Of a DNA stretch of 64,000 bases, positions 33,446-43,605 are shown piece by piece. Within the stretch, counting starts at the first letter, position 1, and each line of letters begins with the position of its first letter. The notes beneath the pieces are model-generated. The model was not told where the DNA came from and ran no database searches. It saw only the letters and a list, made by a program, of their open reading frames with translations. This DNA is from Leptothrix cholodnii SP-6 (GTDB lineage: Bacteria; Pseudomonadota; Gammaproteobacteria; Burkholderiales; Burkholderiaceae_C): contig NC_010524.1 in assembly GCF_000019785.1 (NCBI RefSeq), forward strand, positions 3,088,001 to 3,152,000, read 5' to 3'. Position numbers and translations under genes: made by a program.

Positions 33446-34267
33446 ATGCCCAATCGCACCGTGTTCTTCGTCTCCGACGGCACCGGCATCACTGCCGAGA
33501 CATTCGGCAACTCCATCCTGGCCCAGTTCGCGATCAAGCCGCGCCATGTGCGGCGGCCCTTCATCGACAACGCCGAAAAGGCCGATCAGGTCATCACCGA
33601 GATCAACGGCGCGGCACTGGCCGAAGGCAAGCGGCCGATCGTCTTCATCACGATCGTCAACGACACCGTGCGCGAGAAGATCGGCTCGCACTCCAATGCG
33701 CTGGTGCTCGACATGTTCCGCACCTTCGTCGAGCCGCTCGAAGCCGAGTTGCAGCTGACCAGCAACCACCGCGTCGGTCGTTTTTCGGACGTGGCCAAGA
33801 GCCAGGAGTATCACGACCGCATCGAGGCGATCAACTTCTCGCTCGCCCACGACGACGGCCAGTCGTCGCGCAACCTGGCCGAGGCCGACGTGATCCTGGT
33901 GGGCGTGAGCCGCAGCGGCAAGACGCCGACCTCGCTGTACCTGGCGATGCAGCACGGCATCAAGGCCGCCAACTACCCGCTGATCCCTGAAGACTTCGAG
34001 CGCGACAGCATCCCGTCAAGCCTGGCGCCCTACAAGCGCAAGTGTTTCGGCCTGACGATCGATGCCGACCGCCTGAGCCAGATCCGCAACGAGCGCCGCC
34101 CCGGCAGCAAGTACGCCGCGCTGGCGAACTGCCGCTACGAGATCAACGAGGCCGAACGCATGATGAAGCGCGAGGGCATCTCGTGGCTGTCGTCGACGCA
34201 CAAGTCGATCGAGGAAATCGCCACCACCATCCTGCGTGACATCCGGCCCGACCGGCTGATCTACTGA
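33446..34267 (+). CDS. ppsR: PEP synthase regulatory kinase/phosphorylase
   Basis: A 273-residue DUF299 bifunctional enzyme that inactivates PpsA by ADP-dependent phosphorylation and reactivates it by phosphate-dependent removal. MPNRTVFFVSDGTGITAET opens the protein and the P-loop GVSRSGKTPTS is at 153-163. Divergent from its target gene ppsA. Confidence 0.96.
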   Translation: MPNRTVFFVSDGTGITAETFGNSILAQFAIKPRHVRRPFIDNAEKADQVITEINGAALAEGKRPIVFITIVNDTVREKIGSHSNALVLDMFRTFVEPLEAELQLTSNHRVGRFSDVAKSQEYHDRIEAINFSLAHDDGQSSRNLAEADVILVGVSRSGKTPTSLYLAMQHGIKAANYPLIPEDFERDSIPSSLAPYKRKCFGLTIDADRLSQIRNERRPGSKYAALANCRYEINEAERMMKREGISWLSSTHKSIEEIATTILRDIRPDRLIY

Positions 34268-34295
34268 CCGACACGGCGGGCATCCCGCTCACGAT

Positions 34296-35129
34296 TCAGC
34301 CCGTGAGCGCCTGCCGGGCCGATTCGTAGAGACAGATCGCCGCGGCCGCCGCCACGTTGAGCGACTCCTCGCCGCCCGGCTGCGGGATGCGCACCGTCAG
34401 CGCGCAGCGGCGCATCACCGCCTCGGCCACGCCCTGGCCTTCGTGGCCCAGCACCCAGGCGCAGGGCTGCGGCAGCCGCACCTCGTGCAGGGACTGCTCG
34501 GCATGCGAACTGGTGGCCAGCAGCGGCAGATCGAGCGTGTCGAGCTCGTTGACCTCGACCCCTTCCACCAGATGCAGCGCGAAATGCGCGCCCATGCCCG
34601 CGCGCAGCACCTTGGGCGACCAGAGCGCGGCGGTGCCCTTCATCGCCAGCACCTGCTTGACACCCAGCGCCGCCGCGCTGCGCAGCAGCGTGCCGACGTT
34701 GCCGGGGTCCTGCAGGCGGTCGAGCACCAGCGTGTTCACGCCCGACTGCGTCGGCACCCGCGCGGCCGGCGCGGCGATCAGGAAACCCAATGGCGCGGGT
34801 GATTCGAGCGAGCTGATCTCGGGCAACAGGTTGTCGGCGATCACCACCACCTCGGGTGCGGCCAGCGCCAGTTCGCGCCAGTTCGGCTGCAGCCAGGCAC
34901 TGGCGCCGACCACGCAGATCTGTGGCCGTCCACCTCGCGCCAGCAAGGCGCGGGCGAGGTGATCGCCCTCGAGCCAGATGCGGCCGAGCTTGCGGTAGGC
35001 GCCGGCCTCGTGCGCCAGCCGGCGCAGGTCCTTGACCAGCGCATGGCTGTGCGAGCTGACCTCGCGCACCTTGTGGGCGGCGGCGATCGCCGAAACGGGT
35101 GTGGGCGTGAGATCGGAAGGTTGTGTCAT
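34296..35129 (-). CDS. TrmH/SpoU-family RNA 2'-O-methyltransferase
   Basis: A 277-residue SPOUT methyltransferase. An N-terminal substrate-binding domain (about 20-110) precedes the catalytic knot with motif 1 (LDRLQDPGNVGTLLRSAAALG), motif 2 (LGHEGQGV) and motif 3 (IPQPGGEESLNVAAA). The exact RNA target is not evident; relatives modify 23S rRNA or tRNA. The ATG at 35129 overlaps the rnhB stop by one base (TGATG), so translation is coupled. Confidence 0.9.
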   Translation of the reverse strand: MTQPSDLTPTPVSAIAAAHKVREVSSHSHALVKDLRRLAHEAGAYRKLGRIWLEGDHLARALLARGGRPQICVVGASAWLQPNWRELALAAPEVVVIADNLLPEISSLESPAPLGFLIAAPAARVPTQSGVNTLVLDRLQDPGNVGTLLRSAAALGVKQVLAMKGTAALWSPKVLRAGMGAHFALHLVEGVEVNELDTLDLPLLATSSHAEQSLHEVRLPQPCAWVLGHEGQGVAEAVMRRCALTVRIPQPGGEESLNVAAAAAICLYESARQALTG

Positions 35130-35785
35130 CAGGATGAGCTGGAGAGGGTCAGCCGCTGCAGACCCGCCTCGCGCACCGGCGCATAGGACTTGCGGTGGCT
35201 TTCGCACGGCCCGTGATCCTTCAGCGCCTGCAGGTGCGCCGCGGTCGGGTAACCCTTGTGGACCGCAAAACCGTAGTGCGGATAAAGCTCGTGCAGCGCC
35301 TGGCAGAGCCGGTCACGGTGCACCTTGGCCAGGATCGACGCCGCGCTGATCGCCGGCACCTTGGCGTCGCCCTTGACGATCGCCTCGGCCGGGATGCGCA
35401 GCACCGGCACGCGGTTGCCGTCGACCAGCACCTGCGCGGGCTTGAGGCGCAGGCCTTCGACGGCACGTTTCATGGCCAGCATCGTCGCCTGCAGGATGTT
35501 CAGGCGGTCGATCTCCTCGACGCTGGCCTGCGCGATGCAGAAGGCCAGCGCCTTGGCGCGGATCTCGTCGAACAGCCGCTCGCGGCGGCGCTCGGTCAGG
35601 ATCTTGGAATCGGCCAGGCCGGCGATCGGCTGCAGTTCGTCGAGGATCACCGCCGCAGCCACCACCGGGCCGGCCAGCGGGCCGCGGCCGGCCTCGTCGA
35701 CACCGGCCATCAGGCCGACGCGCTCGAAGTGCAGCGGCAGCTGCTCGCGCAAGGGCTCAGCGACCGAGGACTTGCGCGATCGCAT
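35129..35785 (-). CDS. rnhB: Ribonuclease HII
   Basis: A 218-residue enzyme that removes ribonucleotides from DNA and RNA-DNA hybrids. The catalytic core opens with [14 protein letters not shown] (28-41); the other acids lie in LADSKIL and [16 protein letters not shown]. The start overlaps the lpxB 3' end by 29 bases; a shorter form from Met26 would begin right at the core, so the exact start is open. Confidence 0.95.
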   Translation of the reverse strand: MRSRKSSVAEPLREQLPLHFERVGLMAGVDEAGRGPLAGPVVAAAVILDELQPIAGLADSKILTERRRERLFDEIRAKALAFCIAQASVEEIDRLNILQATMLAMKRAVEGLRLKPAQVLVDGNRVPVLRIPAEAIVKGDAKVPAISAASILAKVHRDRLCQALHELYPHYGFAVHKGYPTAAHLQALKDHGPCESHRKSYAPVREAGLQRLTLSSSS

Positions 35786-36902
35786 CGGTGGCGCGCTGCG
35801 CGGTGTTCTGGCGCAGCAGGTGATGGAGTTCGGTGAAACGCCGGGCGAGCTGCTCGCAGCGCACGGGGTCGTCCAGCCATTCGAGCGCGGCGGCGGCGAT
35901 CGCCTGCGGCGTGGCGGCGTTCTGGATCAGCTCGGGCACGGCAAAGTCGCGCAGCAGGATGTTGGGCAGGCCGACCCACGGTTGATAGGCCAGGCGCTTC
36001 ATGATCTGCCAGCTCAAAGCGTGCAGGCGGTAGGCGATCACCATCGGCCGCTTGAACAGCGCCGCCTCGAGCGTGGCGGTGCCGCTGGCGATCAGCGTCA
36101 GGTCGCAGGCGGCCAGCGCGCCGTGCGACTGGCCGTCGAGCAGTTGCAGCGCCAGGCCGGGTGCGTGTTCGGCGATCAGCGGGTCGAGCAGCGCACGCAG
36201 CCCCGGCGCGACCGGCAGCACGAACTTGAGTTCGGGGCGCTGGCGCGCCAGCAGCATGGCCGCTGCCAGCAGGCTGGGCGCGATGTAGCGGATCTCGCTG
36301 CGCCGGCTGCCGGGCAGCAGCGCGATCACGGTGTCGTTGTCCGACAGGCCGAGTTGCGCACGCGCCGCCGCACGCGGCACCTCGAGCGGGATGTGGTCGG
36401 CGATCGGGTGGCCGACGTAGGTGGCCGCGATGCCCGCGCGTTCGTAGATCTGCGGCTCGAACGGGAACAGGCACAGCACGTGATCGGCCGAGCGGCGGAT
36501 CTTCTCGATGCGCCCGCCGCGCCAGGCCCAGATCGACGGGCTGACGAAATGCACCGTCGGCACGCCGGCGGCCTTCAGGCGCTCTTCGAGGCCGAGGTTG
36601 AAGTCGGGCGCGTCGACGCCGATCAGCACCTCGGGCTTGTCCTGCAGCAGCCGGTCGCCGAGTTCGCGGCGGATGCCGGCGATCTCGCGGTAGTGGCGCA
36701 GCGCGTCGACATAGCCGAACACCGCCAGCTTGTCCTGCGGCCACCAGCTTTCAAAGCCCTGCGCGATCATCTTCGGCCCGCCGATGCCCTGCGCGCGCAG
36801 TTGCGGCCAGCGCTGGCGCAGGCCGCCCAGCAGCAGGCTGGCGAGCAGGTCGCCGGAGGCCTCACCGGCCACCAGTGCGAGCCGGGGGTCGGCGCGATTC
36901 AT
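35757..36902 (-). CDS. lpxB: Lipid A disaccharide synthase
   Basis: A 381-residue GT19 glycosyltransferase joining UDP-diacylglucosamine and lipid X to the lipid A disaccharide at the inner membrane. [14 protein letters not shown] opens the protein, and the C-terminal half has [10 protein letters not shown] and [18 protein letters not shown]. Follows lpxA by 29 bases. Confidence 0.97.
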   Translation of the reverse strand: MNRADPRLALVAGEASGDLLASLLLGGLRQRWPQLRAQGIGGPKMIAQGFESWWPQDKLAVFGYVDALRHYREIAGIRRELGDRLLQDKPEVLIGVDAPDFNLGLEERLKAAGVPTVHFVSPSIWAWRGGRIEKIRRSADHVLCLFPFEPQIYERAGIAATYVGHPIADHIPLEVPRAAARAQLGLSDNDTVIALLPGSRRSEIRYIAPSLLAAAMLLARQRPELKFVLPVAPGLRALLDPLIAEHAPGLALQLLDGQSHGALAACDLTLIASGTATLEAALFKRPMVIAYRLHALSWQIMKRLAYQPWVGLPNILLRDFAVPELIQNAATPQAIAAAALEWLDDPVRCEQLARRFTELHHLLRQNTAQRATDAIAQVLGR

Positions 36903-36931
36903 GGGTGGATGCGTGTCGGGCAGGCCGCGCG

Positions 36932-37726
36932 TCAGCGCACCAGGCCGCGCTTGGCGCCGGCAATGAAGTCGAGCATCACGGCGATGTCGGCGTCGCTCTG
37001 TGCTTCGGCCTGCTGGCCGCGCAGGGCGCCGACCGCCTCGACGGCCTGTTCCAGCGTGAGCGAGTCGCGGTACAGCAGCTTGTGCATCTGGCGGATCACG
37101 CCGATGCGTTCGTTGCTGAAGCCGCGCCGACGCAGGCCGGTGAGGTTGACCGCACGCACGGTCAGCGGGTTGCCGTCGACCGTCATGTAGGGCGGCACGT
37201 CCTGCGAGACATGGCCCTGGAAGCCGATCATCGCGTGCGCGCCGATGTGCACGAACTGGTGCACGCCGCTCAGGCCGCCGATGGTGGCCCAGTCGCCCAC
37301 GTGCACATGGCCGGCCAGCGTGGCGTTGTTGGCCAGCACGCAGTGGCTGCCCAGCCGCACGTCGTGGGCCAGGTGCACGTAGGCCATGATCCAGTTGTCG
37401 CTGCCGACACGGGTGACGCCGTCTTCCTTGCGGGTGCCGGTGTTGAAGGTACAGAACTCGCGCACGGTGTTGCGGTCGCCGATCACCAGCTCGGTGATCT
37501 CGCCGTCGTGGCTCATGTCCTGCGGCAGCGCGCCGATCGACGAGAACTGGAAGAAACGGTTGTCGACACCGATCGTCGTGCGACCCTCGATCACGCAGTG
37601 CGGGCCGATCGTCGTGCCGGCTCCGATGCGCACCTGAGGCCCGATGACCGCGTAGGCGCCAACGACGACCGAATCGGCCAGTTCGGCCGCAGGGTCGACG
37701 ATCGCGGTGGGATGAATCTGCGCCAT
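36932..37726 (-). CDS. lpxA: UDP-GlcNAc acyltransferase
   Basis: A 264-residue left-handed parallel beta-helix enzyme, the first step of lipid A synthesis. Hexapeptide repeats run from [13 protein letters not shown] to about 190, with the catalytic His near residue 125-130 ([10 protein letters not shown]). The start at 37726 gives the typical [10 protein letters not shown]; the extension to 37765 overlaps fabZ and is not conserved. Confidence 0.97.
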   Translation of the reverse strand: MAQIHPTAIVDPAAELADSVVVGAYAVIGPQVRIGAGTTIGPHCVIEGRTTIGVDNRFFQFSSIGALPQDMSHDGEITELVIGDRNTVREFCTFNTGTRKEDGVTRVGSDNWIMAYVHLAHDVRLGSHCVLANNATLAGHVHVGDWATIGGLSGVHQFVHIGAHAMIGFQGHVSQDVPPYMTVDGNPLTVRAVNLTGLRRRGFSNERIGVIRQMHKLLYRDSLTLEQAVEAVGALRGQQAEAQSDADIAVMLDFIAGAKRGLVR

Positions 37727-37740
37727 GGGATCGGGCCGCC

Positions 37741-38187
37741 TCAGGCGATCTTGCGCATCGTGCACATCAGCTCGGCCTCGGTGGCGAGCTCGCCGTTGAC
37801 CGTGGCACGGGTCTGGTACTTGAAGATACCGCCCTTGGCGCGCACCAGGGTCGATTCGAGGATCAGCTGGTCACCCGGCTCGACCGGGCGCTTGAAGCGC
37901 GCGCCGTCGATGCCGACGAAATACACCACCGTGTCGTCGCCCGGGTCCTCGCCCATCGACGCGAACGACAGCAGCGCCGACGCCTGCGCCAGCGCCTCGA
38001 GGATCAGCACGCCCGGCATCACCGGCCGGTGCGGGAAGTGGCCCATGAAGAACGGCTCGTTGATGGTGACGTTCTTCAGCGCCTGGATGCGCTTGTTGAG
38101 CTCGAGTTCGACCACGCGGTCCACCAGCAGGATCGGGTAGCGGTGCGGCAGCTTCTTGAGGATCTGGTGGATGTCCATCACGGTCAT
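37741..38187 (-). CDS. fabZ: 3-hydroxyacyl-ACP dehydratase FabZ
   Basis: A 148-residue hotdog-fold dehydratase of fatty acid synthesis. The catalytic His is in [14 protein letters not shown] and the Glu in ILEALAQ. Its ATG overlaps the lpxD stop (ATGA), deciding the start, though MDIHQIL three codons in is the usual N-terminus. Confidence 0.97.
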   Translation of the reverse strand: MTVMDIHQILKKLPHRYPILLVDRVVELELNKRIQALKNVTINEPFFMGHFPHRPVMPGVLILEALAQASALLSFASMGEDPGDDTVVYFVGIDGARFKRPVEPGDQLILESTLVRAKGGIFKYQTRATVNGELATEAELMCTMRKIA

Positions 38188-39215
38188 GGGGAACTCTTCT
38201 TTTCAAGGGTGCGCAAACGGTCGCGCAAGGTATGCAATTGACGCAGGGTGGCGGCGTTCTTTTCCCAAGACGCGTTGTCGTCGATCGGGAACACGCCGCT
38301 GTATTGGCCGGGCTGCTTGATCGAGCGCATCACGACACTGGCCGCCGAGATGTGCACGCCGTCGGCCAGTTCGAGGTGGCCCAGAACGATGGCGCCGCCG
38401 CCGACGGTACAACCGCGGCCGATGCGCGCGCTGCCGGCCACGCCGGCACAGCCGGCCATCGCGCTGTGTGCGCCGATCTGCACGTTGTGGCCGATCTGGA
38501 TCAGGTTGTCGAGCTTGACGCCCTCGCCGATCACGGTGTCGTCGAGCGCGCCACGATCGATGCAGGTGTTGGCGCCGATCTCGACGTCGTCGCCCACCAC
38601 CACGCCGCCGAGCTGCTCGATCTTTTCCCAGCGGCCCTGGTGCGGCGCGAAGCCGAATCCGTCGGCGCCGATGACGACCCCGCCGTGCAGCAGGCAGCGC
38701 TGGCCCAGCCGCGTGCCGGGCATCAGCGTGACGTGCGGCGCCAGCCGGGTCTGTGCGCCGATCTGCACGCCCGCACCGATGTGGCACTGGCTCGCGATCA
38801 CCACGCCGTCACCCAGTACCGCACCGGCCTCGATCACCGTGAGCGGGCCGACCGAGACGCCCTCACCCAGGCGCACATCGGCCGCCACCACCGCGGACGG
38901 GTGCACACCCGATGGCGGCGCGACACGCAACCGCGCCGCCCACCATTGCGTCAGGCGGGCGAAGTAGTGGTAAGGATCGGGCGTGACGATGGCCGCGCCG
39001 CGCTGGGCGGCGTCTTCGGCCAGCGCGGGTGCGACGATCACGCAGGCCGCGGCGGTCTGCGCCAGCTGGGCGCGATAACGCGCGTTGGAGACGAAGCTGA
39101 TGGTCTCGGCGTCGGCGCTGGCGAGCGGGCCGATGCGGCGGATCACAAGCGACGGATCCCCCAGCAACTCACCGCCCAACGCCGCATGCAGTTCATGCAG
39201 AGCGGCTTGCATCAC
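38184..39215 (-). CDS. lpxD: UDP-3-O-acylglucosamine N-acyltransferase
   Basis: A 343-residue trimeric acyltransferase, the third enzyme of lipid A synthesis. An N-terminal uridine-binding domain (1-100) is followed by hexapeptide repeats and the catalytic His in [11 protein letters not shown]-terminal helix ([21 protein letters not shown]) is the ACP-binding extension. Between skp and fabZ. Confidence 0.97.
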   Translation of the reverse strand: MMQAALHELHAALGGELLGDPSLVIRRIGPLASADAETISFVSNARYRAQLAQTAAACVIVAPALAEDAAQRGAAIVTPDPYHYFARLTQWWAARLRVAPPSGVHPSAVVAADVRLGEGVSVGPLTVIEAGAVLGDGVVIASQCHIGAGVQIGAQTRLAPHVTLMPGTRLGQRCLLHGGVVIGADGFGFAPHQGRWEKIEQLGGVVVGDDVEIGANTCIDRGALDDTVIGEGVKLDNLIQIGHNVQIGAHSAMAGCAGVAGSARIGRGCTVGGGAIVLGHLELADGVHISAASVVMRSIKQPGQYSGVFPIDDNASWEKNAATLRQLHTLRDRLRTLEKKSSP

Positions 39216-39282
39216 GGGCGTGAAACCGGCTGGGTTGGGATGCGTCGCGCAGCAGGTGGGCGCAGCGCTGTGGCCGCGCGGC

Positions 39283-39807
39283 TCACCGGGCAGCGGCGGG
39301 GGGAGCCGCGTTGAGCGCCTTGATCACCTTGTCGGTGATGTCGACCCGGGCACTCCAGTGCACCGCGTCCTGGATGATGAGGTCGTACTTTTCCTGTTCG
39401 GCGATCTGCTTGATCACCTTGTTGGCGCGTTCGACCACCGCCGCCAGCTCTTCGTTCTTGCGCTGGTTCAGGTCTTCCTGGAACTCGCGGCGCTTGCGCT
39501 GGATGTCGCGCTCCTGCTCGACCAGTTCGCGCTGCCGGCGACCGCGTTCGGTCTCGCCCAGCGTGGGCTGATCCTTCTGGAACCGGTCGTCGGCCGCCTT
39601 CAGCTTGGCGGCGGCTTCGTTGAGCTCCTTGTCGCGCCGGCTGAATTCGGTCTCCAGCTTGGCCTGCGCGGCCTTGGCAGGCAAGGCGTCACGCAGCACG
39701 CGGTCGCTGCTCACGAAACCGATCTTCAGCTCCTGGGCCTGAAGCACCGGGGCCGACAGCAGCAGGCTGGCCGCACTGGCCAGCGTCAAGAGCATGGACT
39801 TCATCAT
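39283..39807 (-). CDS. skp: OmpH/Skp periplasmic chaperone
   Basis: A 174-residue periplasmic chaperone for outer-membrane proteins on their way to BamA. The signal peptide ends LQA-Q near residue 24; the rest is largely charged coiled coil (about 50-140), the tentacles of the trimer. Its ATG overlaps the bamA stop (TGATG); a second ATG follows immediately. Confidence 0.94.
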   Translation of the reverse strand: MMKSMLLTLASAASLLLSAPVLQAQELKIGFVSSDRVLRDALPAKAAQAKLETEFSRRDKELNEAAAKLKAADDRFQKDQPTLGETERGRRQRELVEQERDIQRKRREFQEDLNQRKNEELAAVVERANKVIKQIAEQEKYDLIIQDAVHWSARVDITDKVIKALNAAPPAAAR

Positions 39808-42119
39808 CAAAATGCGGTACCGATCTGGAACTGGAAGCGCTGAATTCTATCCGTACGCGCATAGCGCAAAGGGACACCCCAGCTCAGCTTGAGGGGACCG
39901 ACCGGAGAGACCCACGACAGGCCCACGCCGGCCGAGACCCGGATGGGATTGGCCTCGGTATCGGCCATCGATTCACCCTCGCGCCAGACGTTGCCGGCAT
40001 CGGTGTAGCCGAAGATGCGCAACGTGCGGTCGTTGCCGGTGCCGGGGAACGGCACGTAGAGCTCGGCGTTGAGGTTGAGCCGGCGATTTCCACCGATGTA
40101 GGCACCCGTCACGTCGACCGGGCCGAGCGAGTTCTGGTCGAAGGCCCGCACCGTGCCGAGGCCGCCGCCGTAGAAGTTCTTGTAGATCGGATAGGCACGC
40201 CCACCCAGCCCGCGGCCGATGCCGAACTCGCCGTTGAGTCCGAGCGTGAAGCGCTTGCTGAGCGGAAAGTACTGCTGATACTGGTAGTTGCTGCGCAGGT
40301 AGCGGGTGTCGCCGCCGATGCCCCACTCGAGATTCAGGCGCTGATAGCGGCCATCGTTGGGCACCAGTGCGCTGTCGCGGCCATCGCGCTGCCAGCCGAG
40401 CGTGAGCGGAACCGAGGTGCTGCTGTCACCGAACAGCGCACGCTGGCGGAAGAAGTTCTCCGGCAGCGCGTTGGCACCCTTGATGGTGGTGCGCTCGATG
40501 CCGATGCCGACAAACACCGTGTCGAGCTCGGAGAAGGGCACGCCGAAACGGATCGCCGCACCCGGCGTGACGAGCTGGTAGTCCTCGCCCTGGCTGTTGA
40601 GCGGCTTGGTGGTGCGGTAGAACACGTCGATGGCACGCGACACGCCGTCATCGGTGAAATAGGGATCGACCGTCGACACCACCAGCGAGCGCGCCGACTT
40701 GCTGGTGTTGAATTCGATGCCCAGGTAGTTGCCCGAGCCGAACACGTTCTCCTGCTTGACCGAGGCATTGAAGGCGAGCTTGTCGGCGCTAGAGAAGCTC
40801 GCCCCCAGCAGCAGGCTGCCGGTGGGTTTTTCCTTCACGCTGACGGTCAGGTCGACCTGGTCGAAGGTGCCGGGCACCTCGGTGGTCTCGATGTCGACTT
40901 CGCTGAAATACCCGAGCCGGTCGATCCGGTCGCGCGACAGCTTGATGCGCGCGCCGTCGTACCAGGCCGATTCGAACTGGCGCAGTTCGCGGCGGATCAC
41001 TTCGTCGCGCGTGCGTGAATTGCCCGACACGTTGATGCGCCGCACGTAGACCCGGCGCGCCGGATCGGCGTTGAGCTGCACCTGCACGCGGCCGGTGTTG
41101 CGGTCGATCTGCGGCACCGCCTCGACCCGCGCGAAGGCGAAGCCGAACAGGCCGAAACGATCGGTGAAGGCCTTCTGGGTGTTCGTGACGGCCTCGGCGC
41201 GATACGGTTCGCCCGGCTGGATCGTCACCAGCGACTTGAACTCGTCGTCCTTGCCGAGGTAGTCGCCGCTCAGGCGGACCGCGGTGACGGTGTAGCGCTG
41301 GCCTTCGCGGATGTTGATCGTGATCGAGATGTTCTGCTTGTCGGGCGAGATCGCGACCTGGGTCGACTCGACCACGAACTCGAGGTAGCCGCGGTTGAGG
41401 TACCAGGCACGCAGGGTCTCGAGATCGGCATTGAGCTTGGCGCGCGAATAGCGATCGCTCTTGGTGTACCAGGTCATCAGGCCGCCGGCCGTCAGATCGA
41501 GCTCGGTGAGCAGCGTGTTCTCGGAGAACGCCTGGTTGCCGGTGATGCGGATCTCGTTGATGCGCGCCACGCCGCCTTCGGTGACGGCGAACGTCACGTT
41601 GACGCGGTTGCGTTCGACCGGCGTGATGGTGGTGACGACCTCGGCGCCGTAGAGGCTGCGTGTCAGGTACTGGCGCTTGAGCTCCTGCTCGGCGCGGTCG
41701 GCCAGGCCCTTGTCGAACGGCTGGCCTTCGCCGATGCCGATGTCCTTGAGCGCCTTGATGAGGGTCTCGCGGTCGAACTCCTTGGTGCCGGTGAAGTCGA
41801 CGTTGGCGATGATCGCGCGCTCCTCGACCACCACCACCACCACCTGGCCGGTGACCTCGAGGCGCACGTCCTTGAACAGGCCGGTGGCGAACAGCGCGCG
41901 CAAGGCCGCCGAACCCTTGTCGTCGTTGTAGGTGTCGCCGACCCGGAACGGCAGCGAGGCAAACACGGTGCCCGCTTCAGTGCGCTGCAGGCCTTCGATG
42001 CGGATGTCCTTGAGCACGAAGGGCTGGACCGCCCAGGCCGGCAAGCTGACGCTGGCCGCACTGACCGCGATTGCAAGGACGAGGGGATGAAAACGAGGGT
42101 TGGAGGCGGGAAAGTGCAT
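39807..42119 (-). CDS. bamA: Outer membrane assembly factor BamA
   Basis: A 770-residue Omp85 protein that inserts beta-barrels into the outer membrane. The signal peptide (cleavage after Ala30, PAWA-VQ) is followed by five POTRA repeats (to about residue 430) and a 16-strand barrel ending in Phe (IGTAF). The loop-6 signature, normally (V/I)RG(F/Y), reads VRAF in GTVRAFDQNSLGP. Lies between rseP and skp. Confidence 0.97.
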   Translation of the reverse strand: MHFPASNPRFHPLVLAIAVSAASVSLPAWAVQPFVLKDIRIEGLQRTEAGTVFASLPFRVGDTYNDDKGSAALRALFATGLFKDVRLEVTGQVVVVVVEERAIIANVDFTGTKEFDRETLIKALKDIGIGEGQPFDKGLADRAEQELKRQYLTRSLYGAEVVTTITPVERNRVNVTFAVTEGGVARINEIRITGNQAFSENTLLTELDLTAGGLMTWYTKSDRYSRAKLNADLETLRAWYLNRGYLEFVVESTQVAISPDKQNISITINIREGQRYTVTAVRLSGDYLGKDDEFKSLVTIQPGEPYRAEAVTNTQKAFTDRFGLFGFAFARVEAVPQIDRNTGRVQVQLNADPARRVYVRRINVSGNSRTRDEVIRRELRQFESAWYDGARIKLSRDRIDRLGYFSEVDIETTEVPGTFDQVDLTVSVKEKPTGSLLLGASFSSADKLAFNASVKQENVFGSGNYLGIEFNTSKSARSLVVSTVDPYFTDDGVSRAIDVFYRTTKPLNSQGEDYQLVTPGAAIRFGVPFSELDTVFVGIGIERTTIKGANALPENFFRQRALFGDSSTSVPLTLGWQRDGRDSALVPNDGRYQRLNLEWGIGGDTRYLRSNYQYQQYFPLSKRFTLGLNGEFGIGRGLGGRAYPIYKNFYGGGLGTVRAFDQNSLGPVDVTGAYIGGNRRLNLNAELYVPFPGTGNDRTLRIFGYTDAGNVWREGESMADTEANPIRVSAGVGLSWVSPVGPLKLSWGVPLRYARTDRIQRFQFQIGTAF

Positions 42120-42123
42120 GCGA

Positions 42124-43599
42124 TCAGTGCAGGCCCATCAGGCGGGCCACGTCGTTGTAGAGGGCGAGCGACATCATCATGAGGATGACCACCAGCCCAC
42201 CTCGCTGCAGCCGCTCGATCCAGACATCCGGGATCGGGCGCCCGACCACCCCCTCGAACAGATAATACAAGAGGTGTCCGCCGTCGAGCATCGGCAGCGG
42301 CAGCAGGTTCAGCATGCCCAGGCTGACGCTGACGACCGCCAGAAAACCGAGGTAATAGGCGATGCCGAGCTCGGCCGACTGACCGGCAAATTCGGCGATC
42401 GTGAGCGGGCCGCTGAGGTTGCGCACCGAGGCGTCACCGGTCAGCATGCGGCCGAACATCTTGAGCGTCAGGGCCCCCATCTCGACGGTGCGATCGAGGC
42501 CACGCAGCAGGCCGTCGACCAGGCCGTGCTGCACAGGGTCCATCTGCACGCGCGCGCCCACCACCGCCTCGATGCGGCCGATGCGCTGGCCGCGGTCATC
42601 GACGATCGCCGGCGTCACGACGACCTCCATCGCCTGCCCCGCACGCTCGATGCGCCAGCGCTGGCTGCCGGGGGGCAGAGCCACCGCTTCGACCGGCAGA
42701 TCCGGCGCCGACAGCTCCTGCGCCAGGGACGAGTCCGGCGCCGACGGTGTCGGGACGGGTGACGTGACCTCCTCGGCGGGCTTCTGCGCCTCGAGCGCCG
42801 CAGCCCGGATCGTGGCGCGCAGCGCCGCCGCATCGTTGACCGACTTGCCGTCGACGCTCAGCACCCGGTCGCCCGGTCGCAGTCCTGCGCGCGCTGCCGC
42901 TCCGCCAGCCACGACTTCGCCGAGCACCGGCTCGGCAAAGGGCGCGCCCAGGCCGATGCGGCGCATCAGGCCGGGATCGGCATCGGTGGCATCGAGTTCG
43001 GACAGCGGCAGGCTCACCGAATCGATCCCGGTGCCGCCCGAACGCCGCAGCTCGAGGCGAACATCCTGGCCGTTGAGGGCAGCACGGGTGAGCTGCCACC
43101 GCAGGTCGGTCAGCGACAGCACCTCGTCCCAGTCGGCGTCAGGCCCGACCGCCATGCGCAGCACGTGGTCGCCGGCACGCACACCGGCACGCTCGGCCTG
43201 GCTGCCGGCGATCGGCGTGCTCAGCAAGGCACGTGGTTCGTCGGTGCCGATCCAGCTTGCCGCGGCGTAGAGCATCACGGCGAGGATCAGATTGGCCAGC
43301 GGGCCGGCGGCGACGATGGCGGTGCGCTGCCACAAGGCCTTGCGGTTGAACGACTGATCGAGCTGGTCCGGCGGCACGGGCGCCTCGCGCTCGTCGAGCA
43401 TCTTCACGTAGCCGCCCAGCGGCAGCATGCCGATCACCCACTCGGTATCGCCGGACTGGCGCCGCCACAGCGGGCGGCCAAAGCCGATCGAGAAGCGCAG
43501 CACCTTCACGCCGCAGGCCCGAGCGACCCGGTAATGGCCCCACTCGTGGGCCACGATCAGCACCGCCAGCGTGATCAGGAAAAACAGCAGACTGTTCAT
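42124..43599 (-). CDS. rseP: Site-2 intramembrane metalloprotease RseP
   Basis: A 491-residue inner-membrane protease that cuts anti-sigma-E RseA in the envelope stress response. The zinc motif HEWGH is at 18-22, two PDZ domains lie in the periplasmic middle, and the second zinc ligand is in LPMLDGGHLLYY. It is about 40 residues longer than E. coli RseP, with a Pro/Ala/Ser-rich insertion (from EAQKPAEEVTSP) after the second PDZ core. Four bases before bamA. Confidence 0.96.
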   Translation of the reverse strand: MNSLLFFLITLAVLIVAHEWGHYRVARACGVKVLRFSIGFGRPLWRRQSGDTEWVIGMLPLGGYVKMLDEREAPVPPDQLDQSFNRKALWQRTAIVAAGPLANLILAVMLYAAASWIGTDEPRALLSTPIAGSQAERAGVRAGDHVLRMAVGPDADWDEVLSLTDLRWQLTRAALNGQDVRLELRRSGGTGIDSVSLPLSELDATDADPGLMRRIGLGAPFAEPVLGEVVAGGAAARAGLRPGDRVLSVDGKSVNDAAALRATIRAAALEAQKPAEEVTSPVPTPSAPDSSLAQELSAPDLPVEAVALPPGSQRWRIERAGQAMEVVVTPAIVDDRGQRIGRIEAVVGARVQMDPVQHGLVDGLLRGLDRTVEMGALTLKMFGRMLTGDASVRNLSGPLTIAEFAGQSAELGIAYYLGFLAVVSVSLGMLNLLPLPMLDGGHLLYYLFEGVVGRPIPDVWIERLQRGGLVVILMMMSLALYNDVARLMGLH

Positions 43600-43605
43600 G
43601 CGTAC

